A stretch of 5,078 nucleotides of DNA from Deltaproteobacteria bacterium. GTDB taxonomy: Bacteria; Desulfobacterota; DSM-4660; Desulfatiglandales; Desulfatiglandaceae. A program made the translations under genes and the position numbers. The notes beneath the pieces are model-generated. The model made no database searches. It saw nothing but the letters and a program-made list of their open reading frames with translations, and was not told the origin of the DNA. Location: assembly GCA_019307645.1 (NCBI GenBank), contig JAFDJF010000251.1, positions 1 to 5,078 on the forward strand, in the 5' to 3' direction. How positions within the stretch are numbered: the first letter of the stretch is position 1; each line of letters opens with the position of its first letter. Positions 1 through 5,078 of this stretch are shown one piece after another.

Positions 1-828
1 CAAGACTTCCAGGGTCGTATCCGGTCTCGGGAACTCGTCTTTTTCAACTACAATTGTTTTTTTCCCTGCTTTAACCTCTACAGGGAATATTTCATCATCA
101 AGTCTCCCGGCCTTGATGGCCTCGGCAGCCGCCATCTGGGAATGATAGGCCCATTCGTCCTGATCTTCGCGGGTATACCCGAACTCATCACTCACTTCAG
201 AGCCATGGATAGCCATATGACGTTGATAAAACGCGTCCCACAGACCATCGTAAACCATAAGATCCCAGACATCTCCGGTGGGGAGATTCATCCTGCTCCC
301 CCATCTCATCTCTTTTATTGCATGTGGTGTATTACTCATGCTTTCCTGACCACCTGCAACAATAATTTCCGCCCTTCCCAACTGAATCATCTGAGAAGCA
401 AGGTCGATTGTCTTTATTCCTGAACAACAGACTTTATTCACGGTGATAGAGGGAACAGAATCGGGTAAGCCTGCAAGTATTGAAGCCTGGCGGCTGGGAA
501 CCTGACCGCATCCTCCTGCGACAACATGTCCCATCATAACATAATCAACATCTTCCGGCTTTACCTTGCCTTCTGTTCTCCTCATGACTTCCTGTATTGC
601 CAGCGCCCCGAGCTCACAGGCATCGTAGCCTTTGAGTCCTCCTCCAAACCTTCCGTACGGGGTTCGGCACGCTTCAACAATGACGACTTGCCGGTGCTCT
701 TTTATTTTGTTTTTTATCTTTCTCCCCATGGTGGAAAAATCAGGTTTTCTCTCCCCGAACTTTGCAACCTGAGCATCCTTGTAAACATCCGATCTTTTTC
801 GTTTCAGTTTCCGTGGTTCGTTTGACAT
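1..828 (-). CDS. Thiolase (acetyl-CoA C-acetyltransferase family), N-terminal part, 3' end outside the window
   Basis: Reading the minus strand from the ATG at 828 gives 276 codons open to the window edge; thiolases are usually about 390-440 residues, so the C-terminal half with the second catalytic Cys and the GHP histidine is not visible. The core begins near residue 48 (VVIVEACRTPYGRFGG). The acyl-accepting nucleophile is Cys134 in VNKVCCSG, followed by the conserved AGGQESMSN (residues 158-166) and YQRHM (201-205, matching the active-site loop His-Met of short-chain biosynthetic thiolases). Known family role: reversible cytosolic condensation of two acyl-CoA, or thiolysis of a 3-ketoacyl-CoA. 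The acetoacetyl-CoA type is favoured but chain length is not proven. Odd points: a Lys/Arg-rich extension of about 46 residues precedes the core, and the residue after the nucleophile is Cys rather than the commoner Gly/Ala/Ser. The start is supported by AGGAG seven bases upstream; Met34 is an alternative start without a good RBS. It is divergent from the aminotransferase gene. Confidence 0.93.
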   Translation of the reverse strand, partial: MSNEPRKLKRKRSDVYKDAQVAKFGERKPDFSTMGRKIKNKIKEHRQVVIVEACRTPYGRFGGGLKGYDACELGALAIQEVMRRTEGKVKPEDVDYVMMGHVVAGGCGQVPSRQASILAGLPDSVPSITVNKVCCSGIKTIDLASQMIQLGRAEIIVAGGQESMSNTPHAIKEMRWGSRMNLPTGDVWDLMVYDGLWDAFYQRHMAIHGSEVSDEFGYTREDQDEWAYHSQMAAAEAIKAGRLDDEIFPVEVKAGKKTIVVEKDEFPRPDTTLEVL

Positions 829-835
829 GTATTTT

Positions 836-840
836 CTCCT
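836..840 (-). promoter_or_regulatory. Ribosome binding site of the thiolase gene
   Basis: On the minus strand AGGAG is followed by a 7-base A-rich spacer and then ATG at 828. This strong site settles the start at the long form with the basic N-terminal extension rather than at Met34. Confidence 0.8.
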
Positions 841-972
841 TCTCATTGTCGTTGTTTCAGATATGGCCCGGCGGTCAGATACCTGTTCTCAATGCCATGG
901 CCCGGATGCCCATATGATGACCACAGACATACAGGGTTGTCCAGCTTGAGAAATCGAGCATAGTCGAATAGC

Positions 973-992
973 CAGTGGATACGTATCCCCTG
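973..992. promoter_or_regulatory. Operator-like 20-bp palindrome in the thiolase leader
   Basis: CAGTGGATACGTATCCCCTG is self-complementary at 9 of 10 base pairs, with a perfect 12-bp core GGATACGTATCC at 977-988 and one mismatched pair (976/989). It has no loop, so it suits a dimeric DNA-binding protein better than an RNA hairpin. Its centre lies about 27 bases downstream of the predicted thiolase transcription start, a position where a bound repressor could block transcription. The regulator is unknown and no regulator gene is in the window. Confidence 0.4.
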
Positions 993-1015
993 AAAATAAC
1001 CGATTAAAATCTCGA

Positions 1016-1045
1016 TTTATATATAGAAAGCGCTTTTCAAGTCAA
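1016..1045 (-). promoter_or_regulatory. Sigma70-type promoter for the thiolase gene
   Basis: On the minus strand the -35 box TTGACT (1040-1045) is followed by an AT-rich run offering -10 TATATA at 1018-1023 (16-base spacer) or TATAAA at 1016-1021 (18-base spacer). Either gives a start near 1010 and a leader of about 180 nt. The spacer holds the perfect 10-bp palindrome AAAGCGCTTT (1027-1036), which could be a second operator lying between the two promoter boxes. Confidence 0.6.
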
Positions 1046-1141
1046 GACAATTTGGTACTTCGCAGACTTCACCGTTCATGTTCCATTTACCCGCTCCACC
1101 CAACTCGTTCCCCATTTTCCAGATATAACTGCTAATTCTGC

Positions 1142-1170
1142 TTGACAAATCTGCCAAACAACGAGATAGG
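1142..1170 (+). promoter_or_regulatory. Possible weak promoter for the aminotransferase gene
   Basis: A perfect -35 hexamer TTGACA (1142-1147) is followed after 17 bases by GATAGG (1165-1170), which matches only three positions of the -10 consensus. An alternative -10-like TACAAT lies at 1243-1248 but has no good -35. If the first is used, the leader is about 110 nt and contains the inverted repeat at 1186-1233. Confidence 0.3.
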
Positions 1171-1185
1171 AATTTCTTTCTGTTG

Positions 1186-1233
1186 GGAGGCTGTCCGAGA
1201 ATAGCAATTTTTTCCAAAATCGAGGCAGCCTCC
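1186..1233 (+). repeat. Inverted repeat in the aminotransferase leader
   Basis: GGAGGCTG (1186-1193) and CAGCCTCC (1226-1233) are perfectly complementary across a 32-base gap. The stem can be extended by two more pairs (1195-1196 with 1224-1225) past a bulged T. The right arm contains CCTCC, which is also complementary to the GGAGG ribosome binding site at 1273-1277. It could be a leader hairpin, a regulatory switch, or a relic of mobile-element ends; the sequence does not decide. Confidence 0.4.
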
Positions 1234-1272
1234 TGGTCATTTTACAATCTGGTTAATGGCTCGCTCAAGAAC

Positions 1273-1277
1273 GGAGG
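1273..1277 (+). promoter_or_regulatory. Ribosome binding site of the aminotransferase gene
   Basis: GGAGG lies nine bases before the ATG at 1287. An in-frame TAA at 1254-1256 rules out starts further upstream, so this fixes the start. Confidence 0.8.
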
Positions 1278-1286
1278 ACCGTACCC

Positions 1287-2597
1287 ATGAATCCTATTGC
1301 ACAAGAACTGAACGAAATCATTATCAACGCCAATACCCATGTGTATGAGATGCTGTCAGAAGTGGGGAAAAATCTTTTTTTCCCTAAAGGCATCCTTTCG
1401 CAGGGTGCCGAAGCCAGGGAAAAGGCGCACAAATTCAATGCCACAATCGGCATGGCCACTGAAAAAGGCAGAACCATGTATCTGCCTTCTGTCATGGACA
1501 TGATAACCGGACTGACGCCTGAAGAGGCGCTCACCTATGCACCCTCTTTCGGGATAATGCCCCTCCGTCAGGCGTGGCGGGATTCGATGGTCGAAAAAAA
1601 CCCCTCGCTCGGTGGCAAAGATATCAGTCTTCCGGTAGTCACCCATGCGATCACACACGGGCTCAGTGTGGTATCCGACATGTGGGTAGACCCCGAAGAT
1701 GTGATTGTTCTTCCGGATAAGATGTGGGGAAACTATAATCTCATATTTTCGGTCCGGAGAGGCGCGAGGATTGTTCACTATCCCCTGTTTGACAGTTTTG
1801 GGAAACTCAATTTAAAGGCCTTTGAAACCTGTGTGCAATCTGAAGCGAAGAGCAGGGGAAAAATTATCGCCATCCTCAACTTCCCCAACAACCCCACGGG
1901 TTACACCCCGTCCCCTGAAGAAGCAGACGGCATTGTTCATATTCTGACAGGTGTGGCCCGGGCAGGCACCAATGTCCTGGCAGTCACAGACGACGCCTAT
2001 TTCGGGCTCTTTTATGATGACAACGCCCTCAAGGAATCGATCTTCACAAGGTTAATCGACTGCGATCCCAGGCTTCTTGCATTGAAGCTTGACGGCGCAA
2101 CCAAAGAAAATTTTGTATGGGGACTGAGAGTTGGATTTGTAACCTACGGCGCCACTTTCAGCGCTGCCTCGAAAGGGGCCTATGAGGCTCTGGAGAAAAA
2201 AACAGCCGGCGCAGTCAGGGGATCCATCTCCAACGCCTCCCACTTGAGCCAGGAACTCGTACTCAAATCACTGCAATCGGGAAGCTACGCTGCAGAAAAG
2301 GAGGAAAAATTTCAGCTCCTGGAAGGACGTGCCAAGGAAGTCAGCAGGGTTCTTGCAAATCCGAAATATCAGCAGGCCTGGGAGGCATACCCGTTTAACT
2401 CCGGCTACTTCATGTGTTTGAAATTAAAAACCGTAGAAGCCGAACGACTGAGGGCCCACCTTCTTGAAAAATACGGCGTGGGCCTCATCTCCCTGGGCAA
2501 GACTGATCTCAGAGTGGCGTTTTCGTGTATTGACCGGGAAGATATCGGTGAGCTTTTTGACACAGTTCTTCAAAGTGTAAAGGACCTGGAAGGATAG
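1287..2597 (+). CDS. Class I/II PLP-dependent aminotransferase, substrate unknown
   Basis: A complete 436-residue protein of the fold-type I (aspartate aminotransferase) superfamily, expected to be a cytosolic homodimer moving an amino group between an amino acid and a 2-oxo acid. All signature residues are present by motif comparison: Trp147 in MWGNY (the ring that stacks on PLP), Asn202 in NFPNNPTG, Asp235 and Tyr238 in TDDAYFG (pyridine nitrogen and O3' contacts), the Schiff-base lysine Lys273 in GATKENFVWGLRVG, Arg281 (phosphate contact), and Arg409 in LRVAFS (substrate carboxylate). Length is slightly above the usual 390-430, partly from an N-terminal segment of about 60 residues with FFPKGILSQGAEAREKA. 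The residues that set side-chain specificity cannot be read by eye; aspartate, aromatic or alanine-type activity are all possible. It is monocistronic in the window, divergent from the thiolase and convergent with the PBP gene, whose stop codon is 3 bp away. Confidence 0.92.
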   Translation: MNPIAQELNEIIINANTHVYEMLSEVGKNLFFPKGILSQGAEAREKAHKFNATIGMATEKGRTMYLPSVMDMITGLTPEEALTYAPSFGIMPLRQAWRDSMVEKNPSLGGKDISLPVVTHAITHGLSVVSDMWVDPEDVIVLPDKMWGNYNLIFSVRRGARIVHYPLFDSFGKLNLKAFETCVQSEAKSRGKIIAILNFPNNPTGYTPSPEEADGIVHILTGVARAGTNVLAVTDDAYFGLFYDDNALKESIFTRLIDCDPRLLALKLDGATKENFVWGLRVGFVTYGATFSAASKGAYEALEKKTAGAVRGSISNASHLSQELVLKSLQSGSYAAEKEEKFQLLEGRAKEVSRVLANPKYQQAWEAYPFNSGYFMCLKLKTVEAERLRAHLLEKYGVGLISLGKTDLRVAFSCIDREDIGELFDTVLQSVKDLEG

Positions 2598-2600
2598 TCC

Positions 2601-4949
2601 CTAATCATCGTCCATATCATATTGAAAAAACTGGCCCGACTTTGGTGATGCTGGCCTGGGCGAATATTCCTTCGGTTCCGTCCCCTCCTTAAATGACTGA
2701 AATATGGTATCTTTCGAATAAGAACTGGCCAGGAGTCCGGTCTTTACATCAATTTTTGCAAACACAACCCCATCCGGAACCTGGAAATCGACGACCTGCC
2801 GCCCTTTAAGAACTTCTGACATGAAATAAAGCCATATGGGGCTTGCCGCCCGGGAACCGGTCTCCCCTTTTCCCATTACCTTCCGGTCATCATTGCCCAC
2901 CCACACACCTGTCACAAACTCAGGCGTGTATCCCACGAACCACGCATCTACCAAATTATTTGTGGTCCCGGTTTTTCCGGCGGCCGGCCTTTTTAACCGT
3001 TTGATTCTCCAGCCCGTTCCCTCCTGAATGACAGCCCTTAGAAGGTCGGTCATCACATAAGCGGTCTCTCTGGAAATAACCTCTCTCAGCTCAGGTTGAT
3101 TTTCCTCAATAATCTGACCGCTTCGGTCCAAAACCCTCTTGATGAATATTGGTTTCACCAGTATTCCGCCACTGGCAAAAACCGCGTAAGCCCGGGTGAT
3201 CTCCATCAATGAAACACCCGTTGAACCAAGCGCCAGGGAAAGATCAGGACTCAGCTCCGATTCTATTCCAAGTCCCCTTGCATATTCAATGGCATATCTT
3301 ACACCGATTTTCTTCAGGATCTTGACTGTACTGACATTTCTGGACTTAATGAGGGCCGTCCTGAATAATGTGGGACCAAAAAATTTTCCTTTGTAATTTT
3401 TCGGCTTCCAGATTTCTTCTTCAGGATTTTTGTCCGATATATAGGCAGTATCAACGATAATCTCTGAAGGACTCATGCCCCAATCCAGGGCGGCAGCATA
3501 TATAAGAGGCTTAAAGGCTGAACCGGGTTGGCGCCTTGATTGAATGGCCCTGTTGTACTGACTGACGGCAAAATCCAACCCCCCCACCATTGCCTTTACT
3601 TCGCCTGTGCCGGGCGCCATACAGAACAGCGCCCCCTGAACCTCCGGGGTCTGTTCCAGAGAGACCTCCCAGGCAAAGGGTTCTTTATCTTCTTTTTCCA
3701 GACGAACCATAACAACGTCGCCTTCTTCCAGAACCTCAGAGGGCTTTTTCACCCTTTGAGCGTAATAGGCGACTTCCGGGTTGGGCCTTCTGGCCCAGTT
3801 CATCATGGAAAGGGGCAAACGGCCGTTTCCTTCACCGATCCATACTGTGACCTCCCCGCCCTCATCATCTACCGATTCCACAAGACCTCTGACAACAGCG
3901 CCAATTCCAGGAGGCGTTGAAGAAAATTCTTCCAAGGCACTGCTCTTGAAGTCCGGAATTTCTTCTGCTGTCAGATGCCTCAAAACACCCCTGTACCCCT
4001 CCCTTTTGTCCAGCTCGGTCAGCCCCTTGTTCAAGGCATCTCTGGCAGCGAACTGCATATTCAGATTCAGGGAAGTGTGGACACTGAGTCCCCCGCGGTA
4101 CAGGAGCTCCTGGCCGTATTTTTCTAAAAGATAGCGACGAACATGCTCGGTATAATAAGGTGTCTTCTCAAAAGTATTTTCCGACGCTGCTTTTATCTCA
4201 ACAGGAGCTCCCAGGGCCTCTCTGAACTGTTCACGGGTAATGTATTTCTCCTTTAACATCCTCCTCAGGACGTATTCCTGTCTGTCCTTTGCCAGGTCAA
4301 AATGAGAAACAGGTGAGTATCTTGACGGTGCCTGGGGGAGCCCCGCCAAAATGGCCGCCTCTGAAAGGTTTATATCTTTGGCCGGCTTGTCATAATATGT
4401 GCGCGCGGCCGCTTCAACGCCGTAAGCGCCGTGACCCAGGTAAATCTGGTTCAGGTACAGGGACAGAATCGCCTCTTTGGAAAAATTTCTTTCAAGCTGT
4501 ATGGATAAAATGGCCTCTCTTGCCTTTCTCCGATAAGTCCTTTTGGTGTTTCTGAGAAGCAGGGACCGGGTCACCTGCTGGGTAATGGTACTTCCTCCCT
4601 GCTCTATTTTTCCTGACGCCAGATTCTTGTACAATGCACGAAAAATACTCGCAATATCCACACCCCTGTGCTCAAAAAACCGGGAGTCCTCTGCCGCCAG
4701 AAAAGCATTAATCAGGTGCTGGGGTACCTGGTCCAGCGAGACAACGATCCTCTTTTCAAACCAGAACCGACCGATCACCTCTCCATCATTGCTGAAGACT
4801 TCCGTGACGATAGGCGGACGGTACTCCCTGACCGATCCGATATAAGGCATGTTACTGGACCATATGTACCAGAAATAAGCGCCGGTGCAGGCGCCAAGAA
4901 AGGCCACCAGAGCGAAAAACCATAACGTAATTATTACAAATCGCTTCAC
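2601..4949 (-). CDS. mrcA: Bifunctional class A penicillin-binding protein 1A (glycosyltransferase/transpeptidase)
   Basis: A complete 782-residue inner-membrane protein that polymerises lipid II into glycan strands and cross-links the stem peptides in the periplasm. A short basic start (MKR) and one membrane segment (about residues 4-28) anchor it. The GT51 domain spans about 50-232: catalytic Glu87 in EDSRFFEHRGVD, GGSTITQQ (118-125), RKAREA with the second glutamate Glu145, SKEAILSLYLN (157-167) and RQEYVL (223-228). A linker of about 315-425 resembles the OB-like domain of PBP1A proteins. The transpeptidase spans about 430-715: nucleophile Ser477 with Lys480 in SAFK, SRN (536-538), and KTGT (659-662). 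The tail is Ser/Pro-rich and ends in DMDDD. Every catalytic motif is intact, so it should be active. Ser163 stands where many relatives have Glu in ILExYLN. The start codon is GTG; an in-frame TAA two codons upstream excludes longer forms. Length is within the usual 640-860. The gene symbol is by family resemblance. Confidence 0.96.
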   Translation of the reverse strand: MKRFVIITLWFFALVAFLGACTGAYFWYIWSSNMPYIGSVREYRPPIVTEVFSNDGEVIGRFWFEKRIVVSLDQVPQHLINAFLAAEDSRFFEHRGVDIASIFRALYKNLASGKIEQGGSTITQQVTRSLLLRNTKRTYRRKAREAILSIQLERNFSKEAILSLYLNQIYLGHGAYGVEAAARTYYDKPAKDINLSEAAILAGLPQAPSRYSPVSHFDLAKDRQEYVLRRMLKEKYITREQFREALGAPVEIKAASENTFEKTPYYTEHVRRYLLEKYGQELLYRGGLSVHTSLNLNMQFAARDALNKGLTELDKREGYRGVLRHLTAEEIPDFKSSALEEFSSTPPGIGAVVRGLVESVDDEGGEVTVWIGEGNGRLPLSMMNWARRPNPEVAYYAQRVKKPSEVLEEGDVVMVRLEKEDKEPFAWEVSLEQTPEVQGALFCMAPGTGEVKAMVGGLDFAVSQYNRAIQSRRQPGSAFKPLIYAAALDWGMSPSEIIVDTAYISDKNPEEEIWKPKNYKGKFFGPTLFRTALIKSRNVSTVKILKKIGVRYAIEYARGLGIESELSPDLSLALGSTGVSLMEITRAYAVFASGGILVKPIFIKRVLDRSGQIIEENQPELREVISRETAYVMTDLLRAVIQEGTGWRIKRLKRPAAGKTGTTNNLVDAWFVGYTPEFVTGVWVGNDDRKVMGKGETGSRAASPIWLYFMSEVLKGRQVVDFQVPDGVVFAKIDVKTGLLASSYSKDTIFQSFKEGTEPKEYSPRPASPKSGQFFQYDMDDD

Positions 4950-4962
4950 CTTTTAATTAATT

Positions 4963-4967
4963 CTCCT
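4963..4967 (-). promoter_or_regulatory. Likely ribosome binding site of the PBP1A gene, unusually far from the start
   Basis: On the minus strand AGGAG is followed by a 13-base AT-rich spacer and then the GTG start at 4949. The spacing is longer than the usual 5-10 bases. AAGG directly abuts the GTG and is too close to serve. No other in-frame start lies nearer the AGGAG, because TAA occupies 4953-4955. GTG plus poor spacing suggests modest translation. Confidence 0.5.
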
Positions 4968-4991
4968 CTGCAGCACATAACCCGAATAAAG

Positions 4992-5073
4992 CATAGGCGT
5001 CAGGCCTACACAGTTGACAAGCCAAGATCCGCAATGTTTTCAATCTGTCAACTGTATCGGCCTGACACCTATG
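4992..5073. repeat. Long imperfect inverted repeat, REP-like palindrome upstream of the PBP1A gene
   Basis: Two 28-base arms (4992-5019 and 5046-5073) match as inverted repeats at 25 of 28 positions around a 26-base loop. The outer part carries GTCAGGCC/GGCCTGAC and the inner part CAGTTGACA/TGTCAACTG. Two of the three mismatches become G-U pairs on the minus-strand RNA, so 27 of 28 positions pair there, compared with 25 on the plus strand. The hairpin ends 42 bases before the PBP start codon. The design (short non-coding imperfect palindrome at a gene's edge) fits REP-type elements spread by RAYT (IS200-like) transposases, but no transposase is in view and family membership is inferred. Confidence 0.6.
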
Positions 5074-5077
5074 GTGT
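5065..5077. repeat. Small hairpin overlapping the outer end of the long inverted repeat
   Basis: ACACCTATGGTGT has 5-bp perfect arms around TAT. It shares nine bases with the right arm of the long palindrome and runs to the window edge, so it may be an alternative fold or the junction to a further repeat copy just outside. Confidence 0.35.
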
Positions 5078-5078
5078 A

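Larger units (their letters stand above)
829..1286. other. Divergent intergenic control region without a convincing gene
   Basis: These 458 bp separate the start codons of two divergently transcribed genes. I see one good minus-strand promoter, one weak plus-strand promoter, two perfect or near-perfect palindromes and one inverted repeat (each listed separately), and a 9-bp direct repeat ATGGCCCGG at 863-871 and 897-905. Short open frames exist on the minus strand (1017-1217, starting at TTG; 875-961, 28 codons from ATG). Neither has recognisable family features or a well-placed RBS, so I do not call them genes. The thiolase leader from the predicted start near 1010 to 829 would be about 180 nt, long enough to hold regulation. 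Confidence 0.7.

Noticed and set aside
142..825. Plus-strand frames opposite the thiolase (142-423 and 526-825)
   Set aside because: Both are antisense to a continuous thiolase reading frame with intact active-site motifs.
875..961. 28-codon minus-strand frame in the thiolase leader
   Set aside because: It starts with ATG but no RBS precedes it and no similarity is evident. A leader peptide is possible but not supported.
1017..1217. 66-codon minus-strand frame in the intergenic region, beginning at TTG
   Set aside because: It has an AGGAGG about 11 bases upstream, but the sequence has no recognisable family features, its end overlaps the thiolase promoter, and its RBS is part of the inverted repeat. 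Not supported as a gene.
1181..1240. Inverted repeat near 1186-1233 as a mobile-element end
   Set aside because: There is no transposase, no target-site duplication and no second matching end in the window, so a leader structure is the simpler reading.
1356..1778. 140-codon frame antisense to the aminotransferase
   Set aside because: It lies wholly opposite a gene with conserved catalytic motifs and looks like a shadow of that gene's codon use.
2970..3000. GC-rich CCGGCGGCCGG followed by CCTTTTT on the plus strand, resembling a terminator for the aminotransferase
   Set aside because: The stem is only 4 bp, it lies about 380 bases past the stop, and the sequence is dictated by the conserved KTG region of the PBP on the other strand.
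3540..3920. 126-codon frame antisense to the PBP gene, with other similar plus-strand frames across 2836-4925
   Set aside because: Low-complexity composition and complete overlap with the well-supported PBP coding sequence; no plausible RBS or domain.
4887..4949. Lipobox-like LGAC (residues 18-21) in the N-terminal segment of the PBP
   Set aside because: Basic residues, a hydrophobic stretch and LGAC could suggest a lipoprotein signal, but class A PBPs keep this segment as an uncleaved membrane anchor, and Gly at the -2 position is not typical. Considered chance.

Overview
The window holds three protein-coding genes, two complete and one cut by the left edge, plus a 458-bp divergent intergenic region and a palindrome-rich right edge. 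The proteins most resemble those of anaerobic Desulfobacterota (former Deltaproteobacteria, sulfate-reducing or syntrophic types). This is inferred from the style of the proteins (a thiolase with a basic N-terminal extension, a PBP1A with an OB-like insert), because there is no rRNA or other marker gene to confirm it. Base composition looks moderate (about 50% GC).

Layout: positions 1-828 (minus strand) carry the N-terminal 276 residues of a thiolase, with its 3' end outside the window. Positions 829-1286 form a shared divergent control region. It holds a good sigma70-type promoter for the thiolase, a 20-bp near-perfect palindrome just downstream of that promoter, and an inverted repeat in the presumed leader of the plus-strand gene. 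Positions 1287-2597 (plus) encode a complete class I/II PLP-dependent aminotransferase. Positions 2601-4949 (minus) encode a complete bifunctional class A penicillin-binding protein (PBP1A type: glycosyltransferase plus transpeptidase). It converges on the aminotransferase with only 3 bp between the stop codons. Positions 4950-5078 hold the upstream region of the PBP gene, including a 28-bp-arm inverted repeat (4992-5073) that looks like a REP-type palindrome.

The thiolase and aminotransferase share a divergent control region and could both serve central or amino-acid/acyl-CoA metabolism, but nothing in the sequence proves a common pathway. The PBP builds peptidoglycan and appears functionally unrelated to them. 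I do not see a novel multi-gene system here. The observations most worth a second look are the REP-like palindrome upstream of the PBP gene, the operator-like palindrome in the thiolase leader, and a possible RBS-sequestering leader in front of the aminotransferase.
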